From JAZDJJ01 sp043804035 (GTDB lineage: Bacteria; Bacteroidota; Bacteroidia; Palsa-948): a stretch of 11,579 nucleotides of DNA. Of this stretch, positions 1-6,295 are shown one piece after another. The notes beneath the pieces are model-generated. The model was not told where the DNA came from and searched no databases. It was given only the letters and a program-made list of their open reading frames with translations. How positions within the stretch are numbered: position 1 is the stretch's first letter; the number at the start of each line of letters is the position of its first letter. The DNA is taken from assembly GCA_043804035.1 (NCBI GenBank), contig JAZDJJ010000066.1, positions 1 to 11,579 of the forward strand, read 5' to 3'. Position numbers and translations under genes: made by a program.

Positions 1-12
1 AAATTTTATGCC

Positions 13-25
13 CTGACTTTGTCAG
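13..25. repeat. Small perfect hairpin at the left edge
   Basis: CTGAC-TTT-GTCAG forms a perfect 5-bp stem with a 3-nt loop. It is not followed by a clean T-run, so it is at best a weak terminator remnant of a gene lying left of the window. Seen directly; function inferred. Confidence 0.35.
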
Positions 26-64
26 AACTGGTTAAGAAATAAGAGTTTTTATGTAAATTGCTGT

Positions 65-88
65 AAATTAGCGGTTTACGGCTAATTT
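65..88. repeat. Hairpin abutting the 21-bp array
   Basis: AAATTAGC and GCTAATTT are perfect 8-bp inverted arms around an 8-base spacer (GGTTTACG). The right arm ends three bases before the first unit of the tandem array at 91. A direct repeat TGTAAATT occurs at 52-59 and 62-69 and overlaps the left arm. The position suggests a boundary element of the array, but this is inference. Confidence 0.6.
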
Positions 89-90
89 GC

Positions 91-760
91 AAGGTTGCAG
101 ATTGACCATGCAAGGTTACAGTACGACCATGCAAGGTTGCAGTACGACCATGCAAGGTTGCAGATTGACCATGCAAGGTTACAGTACGACCATGCAAGGT
201 TGCAGTACGACCGTGCAAGGTTGCAGATTGACCATGCAAGGTTACATGCTGACCATGTAAGGTTGCAGTACGACCATGCAAGGTTGCAGATTGACCATGT
301 AAGGTTGCAGACCGATACTGCAAGGTTACAGACCCATACTGCAAGGTTGCAGTACGACCGTGCAAGGTTACAGTACGACCATGTAAGGTTGCAGTACGAC
401 CATGCAAGGTTGCAGATTGACCATGTAAGGTTGCAGACCGATACTGCAAGGTTACAGACCCATACTGCAAGGTTGTGGACTGCTCATGCAGGTTGCAGAT
501 TGACCATGCAAGGTTACATGCTGACCATGCAAGGTTGCATACTGACCATGTAAGGTTGCAGATTGACCATGTAAGTTGAAAATTGCTTCTGCAGGTTGCC
601 GACTGACCATGCAAGATTACAGATTGACCATGCAAGGTTGCAGATTGACCATGCAAGGTTGCAGAAGGACGTGATAATATTGCTGAAGGACACTTTAAGG
701 TTGCAGTACGACCGTGCAAGGTTGCAGTACGACCGTGCAAGGTTGAAGAAAGATACTTCA
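91..760. repeat. 21-bp tandem array, 31 full units plus decayed tail
   Basis: Units begin with AAGGTT and recur every 21 bases from 91. The unit start at 739 is 648 bases on, which equals 31 units with three of them 20 bp long (near 469-489 and in two units between about 572 and 612). A conserved core CATGCAAGGTTGCAG contains the dyad TGCAA-GG-TTGCA. The rest of the unit varies between a few types, such as ATTGACC, TACGACC, ATGCTGACC, ACCGATACT and ACCCATACT. Two units at about 661-702 are heavily diverged, and the tail from 739 decays. Both strands are open over long stretches only because the units lack stops in some frames. On the minus strand the peptide repeat switches frame at each 20-bp unit (LHGQSAT-type, then LTWSICN-type, then back), so this is not a conserved protein. 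It is not a CRISPR array, because no unique spacers separate the units. Confidence 0.93.
251..475. repeat. 126-bp higher-order duplication inside the array
   Basis: Bases 251-349 and 377-475 are identical over 99 bases. The offset is 126 bp, exactly six 21-bp units. Identity ends abruptly on both sides. This points to a recent multi-unit duplication, by unequal recombination or replication slippage, on top of older diverged units. Confidence 0.9.
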
Positions 761-857
761 GGTTTGCATTAGCGTATACTATATATATATGTAGCGACTG
801 TCTTTTATTACCGTTCCGGAAATAAGTTATTAAAGAATCATTTATGTTGGAATCGGA

Positions 858-906
858 ATTTCGGATTTCGGATTTCGGATTTCGGATTTCGGATTTCGGA
901 TTTCGG
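858..906. repeat. Heptamer tandem repeat (ATTTCGG) x7
   Basis: Seven perfect head-to-tail copies of ATTTCGG occupy 49 bases. They are flanked by partial copies (AATCGG before, ATTT after). The minus strand reads CCGAAAT and translates as NPKSEIR repeats, a simple-sequence signature I associate with spurious hypothetical ORFs in Bacteroidota genomes (recalled, not searched). Copy number is likely variable. Confidence 0.95.
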
Positions 907-940
907 ATTTTTCATGAATTGTATTTTATAATTTAAAATA

Positions 941-1118
941 TTATGCAATAGTACTAATAATTTTTTAATATGCAAGAATTTTTTTTTATTGTTCATCATT
1001 ATCAAAATAATATGCAATGGTAATAATAAATTTTTCAATACGCAAGAATTTTTTTTTTGATGTTCATCATTATCAAAATAATTTGCAATGGTAATAATAA
1101 TTTTTTAATATGCAAGAA
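941..1118. repeat. ~70-bp AT-rich direct repeat, about 2.5 copies
   Basis: Three successive units align. Each starts near TGCAAT (944, 1013, 1084) and continues TAATAAT, a T-run, AATAYGCAAGAA, another T-run, then GTTCATCATTATCAAAATAA. The third unit stops after GCAAGAA at about 1118. The periods are 69 and 71 bases, and units differ mainly in T-run length plus a few substitutions. No coding potential is visible. Confidence 0.85.
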
Positions 1119-1164
1119 AAAAAAATAAAAGCACAACCCCACCCTAACCCTCCCCATTTGGGGA
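1117..1164 (-). terminator. Possible terminator of the yitT-like gene
   Basis: Reading leftward from the yitT-like stop, the transcript meets the palindrome TCCCCA-AA-TGGGGA (1164-1151). The overlapping G-quadruplex motif follows, then TTGTGC, then a T-rich tract (TTTTATTTTTTTTT). A stable RNA structure before a U-tract fits intrinsic termination, but the hairpin is about 20 nt from the U-tract, so the fit is imperfect. The C-rich and palindromic block may instead be a dispersed intergenic element. Confidence 0.35.
1137..1155 (-). other. G-quadruplex motif on minus strand
   Basis: The minus strand reads GGGGAGGGTTAGGGTGGGG: four runs of at least three G with loops of 1, 3 and 1 bases. This meets the standard G3+N1-7 quadruplex rule with short, favourable loops. 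It lies about 106 bases downstream of the yitT-like stop codon and would be in that transcript. Actual folding is inferred. Confidence 0.75.
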
Positions 1165-1260
1165 TGGAGTCAATACTATGAAACATAAATTGTAACTTCT
1201 GCATATCTTGTATTTCAGCAATATCAATACGAATTTGTGTAAGTTCTACTCTTTTTATTT

Positions 1261-2136
1261 TTAATGGCTTAGCGGACGCTTCTTTATCATCCCACCTTTC
1301 GTATCGTTAATGCTTTGCATAATCACAAATGCGTTCTTATCAATTTGTTTAATGAGCAACTGCAACTTAGGAATTTCCAATCTTGTTACGACACAAAAGA
1401 TAATATCAATATCTTCTGTATTTTCTCCTCGTTTGCCAAAACCTCTTTTCCCTTTATAGATGGTTACTCCTCTGTTTAAATAATGGATAATGGCGTGCCT
1501 TATCTCATCCGGATTATTAGAAATAACGGTTACGCCTGTGTATTCTTCTATACCTTGTATGATGAAATCAACCGTCTTGGATGCCGCAAGATAAGTGATG
1601 ATAGAGTAAAGTGCAATTTCTATATTCAACAGAAAAGCAGCAGCAGAGAAAATAATTACATTGATGACGAGAATAATATTTCCAATCGTGAAATTTATTT
1701 TCCGGCTAACGATGAGTGCAAGAATTTCTGTGCCATCTATCACTCCACCTCCCCACATGCAAAGTCCGATTCCCGCTCCAAGAAAAAAACCTCCAAACAC
1801 AGATGTAAGTAATTTATCATGTGTGATAACAGGGAAATCTATTTGCCATAAACAAAGTGCAAGTCCTACGATTGCAAACGTTGTCGTTACGCCAAATTTT
1901 TTTGATACATGCCAATAACCCGCAATGATAAATGGAATATTAATAAGTACAATTAACAATGAAAGATGAAAATGTGTGAGTTGTGTAATGAGAAGAGAAA
2001 TACCCATTACTCCACCATCAATGAATCCATTAGGAAGAAGAAATCCTTCCAATCCGAGACCGGCACTAAATACGCCAGAAATCAGGAAGAAAGAAATTTT
2101 TAGCAAACTGATAATATTGATTTTTCCTTTCTTCAT
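1261..2136 (-). CDS. YitT family membrane protein (DUF161 + DUF2179)
   Basis: A 291-residue integral membrane protein of the YitT/YebE type. The N-terminal part (residues ~10-192) has about six hydrophobic segments: roughly 11-33, 42-52 with 57-74, 83-98, 111-128, 151-170 and 173-190. Family-typical glycine-rich turns include PNGFIDGGVMGISLL (35-49) and GAGIGLCMWGGGVIDGTEILAL (split across 120-141). The soluble C-terminal DUF2179 domain (about 201-285) carries GVTVI, RGVTIYKGKRGF, DIIFCVVTRLE and DTKGGMI. The length and order match the family. The biochemical function of the family is unresolved, and I see nothing here that fixes a substrate. The ATG start follows an A-rich leader without a Shine-Dalgarno sequence. 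The gene stands alone and reads away from the ABC gene. Family assignment is firm. Confidence 0.92.
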   Translation of the reverse strand: MKKGKINIISLLKISFFLISGVFSAGLGLEGFLLPNGFIDGGVMGISLLITQLTHFHLSLLIVLINIPFIIAGYWHVSKKFGVTTTFAIVGLALCLWQIDFPVITHDKLLTSVFGGFFLGAGIGLCMWGGGVIDGTEILALIVSRKINFTIGNIILVINVIIFSAAAFLLNIEIALYSIITYLAASKTVDFIIQGIEEYTGVTVISNNPDEIRHAIIHYLNRGVTIYKGKRGFGKRGENTEDIDIIFCVVTRLEIPKLQLLIKQIDKNAFVIMQSINDTKGGMIKKRPLSH

Positions 2137-2167
2137 TTCATTGTGATTTATTTTTAGTTTGTTACAT

Positions 2168-2201
2168 CAAATTTAGTAAAACCATCGTAATTGTTCAGCA
2201 A
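2168..2201 (-). promoter_or_regulatory. Candidate Bacteroidota-type promoter for the yitT-like gene
   Basis: On the minus strand TAAATTTG (2175-2168) matches the Bacteroidota -7 consensus TAnnTTTG and lies 31 bases upstream of the ATG. A TTG (2201-2199) sits 23 bases further upstream, slightly long for the -33 TTTG partner. The -7 match is seen directly; promoter activity is inferred, and such AT-rich matches arise by chance. Confidence 0.3.
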
Positions 2202-2217
2202 CTATTAGCAGTAGAGA

Positions 2218-2233
2218 CAAATTTCTAAATTTG
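2218..2233. repeat. Perfect AT-rich palindrome
   Basis: CAAATTT-CT-AAATTTG gives 7-bp perfect arms around 2 bases. It is preceded by GTAGAGA but lacks the matching right extension, so it may be half of a longer inverted element. Each arm also resembles a TAnnTTTG promoter core. It could equally be an operator; no evidence decides. Confidence 0.5.
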
Positions 2234-2390
2234 CAATTGGCACTTAATCGTTGAACTATATTTTGTTATTATTCATCAGGTATAAAAATTGTCTCGCAAA
2301 GTATTTCAATATGACACATGCTATGTGTTTTGAAAATAATGACTTCAGAAATATCTACTGATGTTATGCAGAAAAGCAACAACTATAAAA

Positions 2391-2449
2391 AACACAGAGA
2401 AAAAAATCTTTGTATCCTCTTTGAAAAAATTTACGTTCTTTATGTGTGA
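2391..2449. repeat. Degenerate intergenic repeat with TCTTTG words
   Basis: The stretch contains ACACAGAGA, then TCTTTGTAT, CTCTTTGA and GTTCTTTATGTGTG separated by A-runs. The words repeat at about 10-18 base spacing, and ACAGAG can pair with CTTTGT through one G-U pair. It resembles a dispersed non-coding repeat seen in Bacteroidota intergenic DNA (recalled, not searched). Confidence 0.35.
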
Positions 2450-2494
2450 AAAATATATTTATCAAACTACAAACTAACGATTGAAAACTGTTTT

Positions 2495-4285
2495 ATGCAA
2501 CCTCATCCGCTTCTTGAAATAAGAAATCTTGTTACAGAATTTCACACAGAAGATGAAATCATAAAAGCTGTTAACGGTATTAGTTTTACTTTGAACAAAG
2601 GCGAAACATTAGGTATCGTTGGTGAATCGGGTTCCGGAAAATCTGTTACTTCTCTTTCGGTGATGCGTCTTATCAAATCTCCCCCCGGCAAAATTATTAA
2701 CGGACAAATAAATTATCACAGCAAAAAAATCGGCACAGTTGATTTACTAAAACTTCCCGAAGACCAGATGCGTGCTTTCCGCGGGAATGAAATTGCTATG
2801 ATATTCCAAGAGCCGATGACATCGCTCAATCCTGTTTATACTTGTGGCGAACAAGTAATTGAAGCCATCCTTCAGCACCAAAAAGTTTCCTTAAAAACAG
2901 CGAGACAAAAAACTATTCGTTTGTTCAAAGAAGTTCAATTGCCGAATCCTAAAATTATTTTCAACTCTTATCCGCACCAAATTTCCGGAGGACAGCGTCA
3001 GCGAGTGATGATTGCTATGGCTATTTCCTGCAATCCTGTCATCCTGATTGCCGATGAACCTACCACTGCATTGGATGTTACAGTGGAGCATACCATTCTT
3101 AAACTTTTACAAAAGTTACAAAAAGAACGTGGTATGTCCATCATTTTTATTACACACGACCTTGGCGTAATTGCCGAACTGGCTGATCGGATAATTGTAA
3201 TGTATAAAGGAAAAATTGTAGAAGAAGGAAGTGTATGGAAAATATTTGCTTATCCTCAGCATCCTTACACAAAAGGGCTCCTTGCTTGTCGGCCTCCACT
3301 CAATCACAGATATCGCCGGCTCCCCACTATTGATGATTTTATGATTACACAATCGGATGGCTCATTTACCGAAAGTTTGTCAACCATAGAACAAGTAACA
3401 AACCGGCTTATCATATCCAAACGAGAACGCGAAAAAAATCATCAGAAAATTTATGCACAAGAGCCAATATTGCAGATAAAAAATCTGATAAAACATTTTC
3501 CAATTCATAGAGGATTTTTTAAAAAGGCAAAACAATTTACAAAAGCTGTGGACGATGTTTCTTTTGATGTTTATCCGGGAGAAACACTTGGACTTGTTGG
3601 TGAATCCGGTTGCGGAAAAACTACATTGGGAAGAACTATTTTGCGATTGACAGAACCTACCGCCGGAGAAATTTTATTCAAAGGAAAAAATATTCTGAAT
3701 TTTTCTGAAAAAGAATTGCGTCAAGTACGAAGCCACATGCAAATTATTTTTCAGGATCCATATTCATCGCTAAATCCTCGTATCACCGTTGGCAAAGCTA
3801 TCATGGAACCGATGAGCGTGCATAAAAAATATTCTACCGAAAAGGAATGTAAAGAAAAATCTATAGAACTTTTGCAAAAAGTAAATCTTGACGAAACACA
3901 TTTTTATCGTTACCCTCACGAATTTTCGGGTGGACAAAGACAACGTATCTGTATAGCGCGCGCACTATCGCTGAATCCTGAATTTATTATTTGTGATGAA
4001 TCGGTTTCTGCACTGGACGTTTCTATTCAGGCACAAGTACTCAATCTGCTTGGACAATTGCAAAAAGAATTTAAGTTTACTTATATTTTCATTTCCCACG
4101 ATCTTTCTGTTGTAAAATTCATGTCGGACAGAATGATTGTGATGCAAAACGGAAAAATTGTGGAGATGGGCGAATCTGATAGCATTTACTTAAATCCGCA
4201 AACCGAATACACCCACAATCTTATTAGTGCTATTCCCAAAGGAGAGTTAGATGATATTAAAGCGAGGGTGAAACTAAATAATTAG
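2495..4285 (+). CDS. Fused dual-ATPase ABC transporter protein, oligopeptide/dipeptide type
   Basis: A 596-residue cytoplasmic ATPase with two full nucleotide-binding domains in one chain, equivalent to DppD-DppF (OppD-OppF) fused as in YejF/GsiA-type proteins. Domain 1: Walker A GESGSGKS (43-50), Q-loop FQEP (104-107), signature ISGGQ (163-167), Walker B ILIADEP (183-189), switch His221. An oligopeptide-type C-terminal tail follows (HPYTKGLL at 256-263, then PPLNHRYRRLP). A linker covers about 280-322. Domain 2: Walker A GESGCGKT (369-376), Gln420, signature FSGGQ (477-481), Walker B FIICDES (497-503), switch His535, tail YTHNLISAIP (572-581). All catalytic motifs are intact in both halves, so both sites should hydrolyse ATP. 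It would energise import of peptides or similar solutes, but no permease or binding protein lies in the window, so its partners are encoded elsewhere. The ATG start is supported by domain 1 beginning at residue 6; there is no Shine-Dalgarno sequence. Confidence 0.93.
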   Translation: MQPHPLLEIRNLVTEFHTEDEIIKAVNGISFTLNKGETLGIVGESGSGKSVTSLSVMRLIKSPPGKIINGQINYHSKKIGTVDLLKLPEDQMRAFRGNEIAMIFQEPMTSLNPVYTCGEQVIEAILQHQKVSLKTARQKTIRLFKEVQLPNPKIIFNSYPHQISGGQRQRVMIAMAISCNPVILIADEPTTALDVTVEHTILKLLQKLQKERGMSIIFITHDLGVIAELADRIIVMYKGKIVEEGSVWKIFAYPQHPYTKGLLACRPPLNHRYRRLPTIDDFMITQSDGSFTESLSTIEQVTNRLIISKREREKNHQKIYAQEPILQIKNLIKHFPIHRGFFKKAKQFTKAVDDVSFDVYPGETLGLVGESGCGKTTLGRTILRLTEPTAGEILFKGKNILNFSEKELRQVRSHMQIIFQDPYSSLNPRITVGKAIMEPMSVHKKYSTEKECKEKSIELLQKVNLDETHFYRYPHEFSGGQRQRICIARALSLNPEFIICDESVSALDVSIQAQVLNLLGQLQKEFKFTYIFISHDLSVVKFMSDRMIVMQNGKIVEMGESDSIYLNPQTEYTHNLISAIPKGELDDIKARVKLNN

Positions 4286-4293
4286 GCATATAG

Positions 4294-4345
4294 AATGTTC
4301 AGTCGGGTCAGTAGAAAGTTCAGTTTGACCTACGGAAAGTTTAAG
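4294..4345. repeat. Short diverged copy of the 21-bp repeat family
   Basis: GTT-starting units begin at 4297, 4318 and 4339, exactly 21 bases apart. The first two share GTTCAGT and end in a YRGAAA-like stretch, and the third has decayed. With one gap, AAAGTT-CAGTTTGACC matches the big array's AAGGTTGCAGATTGACC closely (14 of 20 aligned bases over a whole unit by hand). It occupies most of the gap between the ABC and asparagine synthase genes. Confidence 0.6.
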
Positions 4346-4401
4346 TACTCTAAATTTTTTTGCGTAAAAATATATTATCCAAATAATAAATAAAGTGTTA
4401 T

Positions 4402-6261
4402 ATGTGTGGCATAGCAGGTTTTATAGATTACGATAGAAATTCATCATTAGAAATGCTTGGTAAGATGAGCAATGTGCTTGCTCACCGTGGACCTGATGAT
4501 GAAGGATATTTTTTTGACGAAAGCAATGGATTTCAAGTTGGTCTCGGACACAAAAGATTGTCTATTATTGAATTATCTAAACTTGGACACCAGCCAATGC
4601 ATTTGGGCTCATTGGTCATCGTATACAATGGAGAAATTTACAACTACATTGAATTGAGGGATGAATTATCAAAACTCGGACATAAATTCATTACAAAATC
4701 TGATACAGAAGTAATACTGCATGCGTATCAACAATGGGGAAGTGAATGTCAGAACAAACTCAATGGGATGTGGGCATTTGCTATGTGGGATAACGATAAA
4801 AAACAACTTTTCCTTTCTCGGGATAGGATTGGTGAAAAACCGTTGTATTATTCTTCCTATAATAATTCGTTTGTTTTTGGTTCTGAAATCAAATCGCTTT
4901 TATCTTATGGCTGCCCTCCAACACACAATTTAGAATTAACAGAACTTTATCTGACATTAGGATACATTCCTGCCCCTTACACATTTTACAAAAACATCCA
5001 CAAATTACAGGCGGGACATTATTTAATTGCGACAAAAGATTCTGTAACTGAACATCAATACTGGGATTTGCCAATGATTGATGAGAAGCACATGATTTCT
5101 GATAAAAAAATAATATATGAAAATTTTGAAACCTTACTAAAAGATTCTATAAAAATACGTATGCAAAGCGATGTGCCTTACGGTGCATTTTTGAGTGGAG
5201 GATTAGATTCATCGGGCATCGTGGCACTAATGAGTAATTTAATAAATACACCCGTTCAGACATTCACTATTGGATTTAAAGAAAAAGCATTTGATGAACG
5301 TAATCTTGCAATGCAGGTAGCAGAAAAGTTTAAAACCAATCATCTGGAATTTATGGTTGAGCCCAATGTCTTTGATGAAGAAGTAAATAAAATCATGTAT
5401 CATTTTGATGAGCCGTTTGGTGATTCATCGGCAATACCCACAGGTTATGTATCAAAGATTGCAGCACAAAAAGTCAAGATGGTTCTTACTGGTGATGGAG
5501 GCGATGAAGTGTTGTCGGGCTATGAATCAAACCGCGTAGAAAAATTTGCAGAACAATATCAAATGTTTCCCGGATTTATCAGAAAGAGTTTGCCCGTTAT
5601 AGTTTCTTCGGCAGCAAGTTTGCTCAACGGAAATTTACGTTACAAAATTAACCGCGTTGCAAAGGCGATATCATTTTCAAATAAGTCATTTGACGAACGT
5701 CTTATGGCAAAATCGTGGTGCAAACCGGAGATAGCAGAAAAACTAATTAAGTGTTCCGAAAAGCAAATTAAACTTGCCGATTTCATTAACAATCTTTATG
5801 CAAAATACCCTGTCAAAAGTCCATTTTATCGTTTGATGTATTTTCAATTCAAAGTGCTTTTGCCTGATGATTTTTTAACGAAAGTAGATCGCATGAGCAT
5901 GGCATATTCATTAGAAACACGCGTTCCTTTTTTGGATTATCGGCTCATTGAATATATGATGAAAGTTACACGTGATATTAAAATAGAAGGATATACAAGA
6001 AAGAGTGTGTTACGCAATACAATCGGAAAAAAATTACCTTCATCTTTACTGAACGCCCCGAAACGAGGATTCAGCATCCCACTTAGGGAATGGTTCAAGG
6101 ATAAAGCATTTGAACAAAAACTTCAGTCCTTACATACTTCTGATTTTGGACTGGATCCGAAATTAGTAAAGCAATTTGTTGATAGAAACAACAGCGGAAA
6201 AGAGGACTTGGGGAATTTTTTGTGGATGCTGTTCATCTATAAAAAATGGGTAACCATGTAG
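4402..6261 (+). CDS. asnB: Asparagine synthase, glutamine-hydrolysing (AsnB type)
   Basis: A 619-residue amidotransferase. The mature nucleophile is Cys2 (MCGIAGFIDY). The N-terminal class II glutaminase domain (about 2-210) shows RGPDDEG (29-35), KRLSI (51-55), YNGEIYNY (75-82) and SDTEV (100-104), the glutamine-binding set. The synthetase domain begins near 235 with the ATP-pyrophosphatase P-loop SGGLDSS (265-271), followed by HFDEPFGDSSAIPT (334-347) and LTGDGGDEVLSGY (362-374). Both active sites look complete, so it should transfer glutamine-derived ammonia to an adenylated carboxylate. The canonical substrate is aspartate. However, AsnB paralogues in polysaccharide loci are often thought to amidate sugar carboxylates or have other roles, and this gene stands upstream of a Wzy-like gene. 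The ATG is fixed because Cys must follow Met1. The leader is A/T-rich without a Shine-Dalgarno sequence. Family call firm, substrate uncertain. Confidence 0.93.
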   Translation: MCGIAGFIDYDRNSSLEMLGKMSNVLAHRGPDDEGYFFDESNGFQVGLGHKRLSIIELSKLGHQPMHLGSLVIVYNGEIYNYIELRDELSKLGHKFITKSDTEVILHAYQQWGSECQNKLNGMWAFAMWDNDKKQLFLSRDRIGEKPLYYSSYNNSFVFGSEIKSLLSYGCPPTHNLELTELYLTLGYIPAPYTFYKNIHKLQAGHYLIATKDSVTEHQYWDLPMIDEKHMISDKKIIYENFETLLKDSIKIRMQSDVPYGAFLSGGLDSSGIVALMSNLINTPVQTFTIGFKEKAFDERNLAMQVAEKFKTNHLEFMVEPNVFDEEVNKIMYHFDEPFGDSSAIPTGYVSKIAAQKVKMVLTGDGGDEVLSGYESNRVEKFAEQYQMFPGFIRKSLPVIVSSAASLLNGNLRYKINRVAKAISFSNKSFDERLMAKSWCKPEIAEKLIKCSEKQIKLADFINNLYAKYPVKSPFYRLMYFQFKVLLPDDFLTKVDRMSMAYSLETRVPFLDYRLIEYMMKVTRDIKIEGYTRKSVLRNTIGKKLPSSLLNAPKRGFSIPLREWFKDKAFEQKLQSLHTSDFGLDPKLVKQFVDRNNSGKEDLGNFLWMLFIYKKWVTM

Positions 6262-6262
6262 A

Positions 6263-6281
6263 TATAAAAATTATTTTTATA
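6263..6281. repeat. AT-only palindrome between asnB and the methyltransferase gene
   Basis: TATAAAAA-TTA-TTTTTATA has perfect 8-bp arms. It begins two bases after the asnB stop codon and ends 14 bases before the next ATG. Its AT-only stem is too weak for a confident terminator. It could mark the left junction of the restriction-modification insertion, which is speculation. Confidence 0.45.
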
Positions 6282-6295
6282 AAAATAAACAAACG

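Larger units (their letters stand above)
761..1260. other. Gene-free, low-complexity intergenic stretch
   Basis: This 500-base stretch holds no credible gene. It contains an AT dinucleotide run (about 779-790), the heptamer array, the ~70-bp direct repeats, long T-runs, and the C-rich G4 and palindrome block, each listed separately. A 66-codon minus-strand open frame (838-1038) only translates the heptamer and AT-rich repeats (NPKSEIR repeats) and is discounted. The last ~90 bases before the yitT-like stop show nothing recognisable. Confidence 0.8.
2137..2494. other. Divergent intergenic region between yitT-like and ABC genes
   Basis: These 358 bases separate two divergently transcribed genes and must hold both promoters. 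Visible elements are the candidate yitT promoter (2168-2201), a palindrome (2218-2233) and a stretch with repeated TCTTTG-like words (2391-2449). I find no gene and no convincing promoter core just upstream of the ABC gene. Confidence 0.7.

Noticed and set aside
95..553. 152-codon plus-strand open frame of DHARLQY-type repeats
   Set aside because: A repeat artefact starting at TTG; unit length changes break the frame and there is no leader or start context.
6..740. 244-codon minus-strand open frame of LHGQSAT-type heptapeptides
   Set aside because: It only translates the 21-bp array, and the peptide unit changes frame at each 20-bp unit, so it is not conserved as protein.
91..760. CRISPR array
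   Set aside because: Units are contiguous 21-mers without unique spacers, and no cas gene is present.
838..1038. 66-codon minus-strand frame with NPKSEIR repeats
   Set aside because: Made of the ATTTCGG heptamer plus AT-rich direct repeats; low complexity.
944..1116. TGCAA words in the ~70-bp repeats as relatives of the 21-bp array core
   Set aside because: Five bases recur at uneven spacing (27-43) in AT-rich DNA; too little to claim homology.
1483..1918. Plus-strand open frames across the yitT-like gene
   Set aside because: Antisense shadows of a clear membrane-protein gene.
6263..6281. Intrinsic terminator after asnB
   Set aside because: The stem is AT-only and not followed by a proper T-run; kept only as a palindrome.
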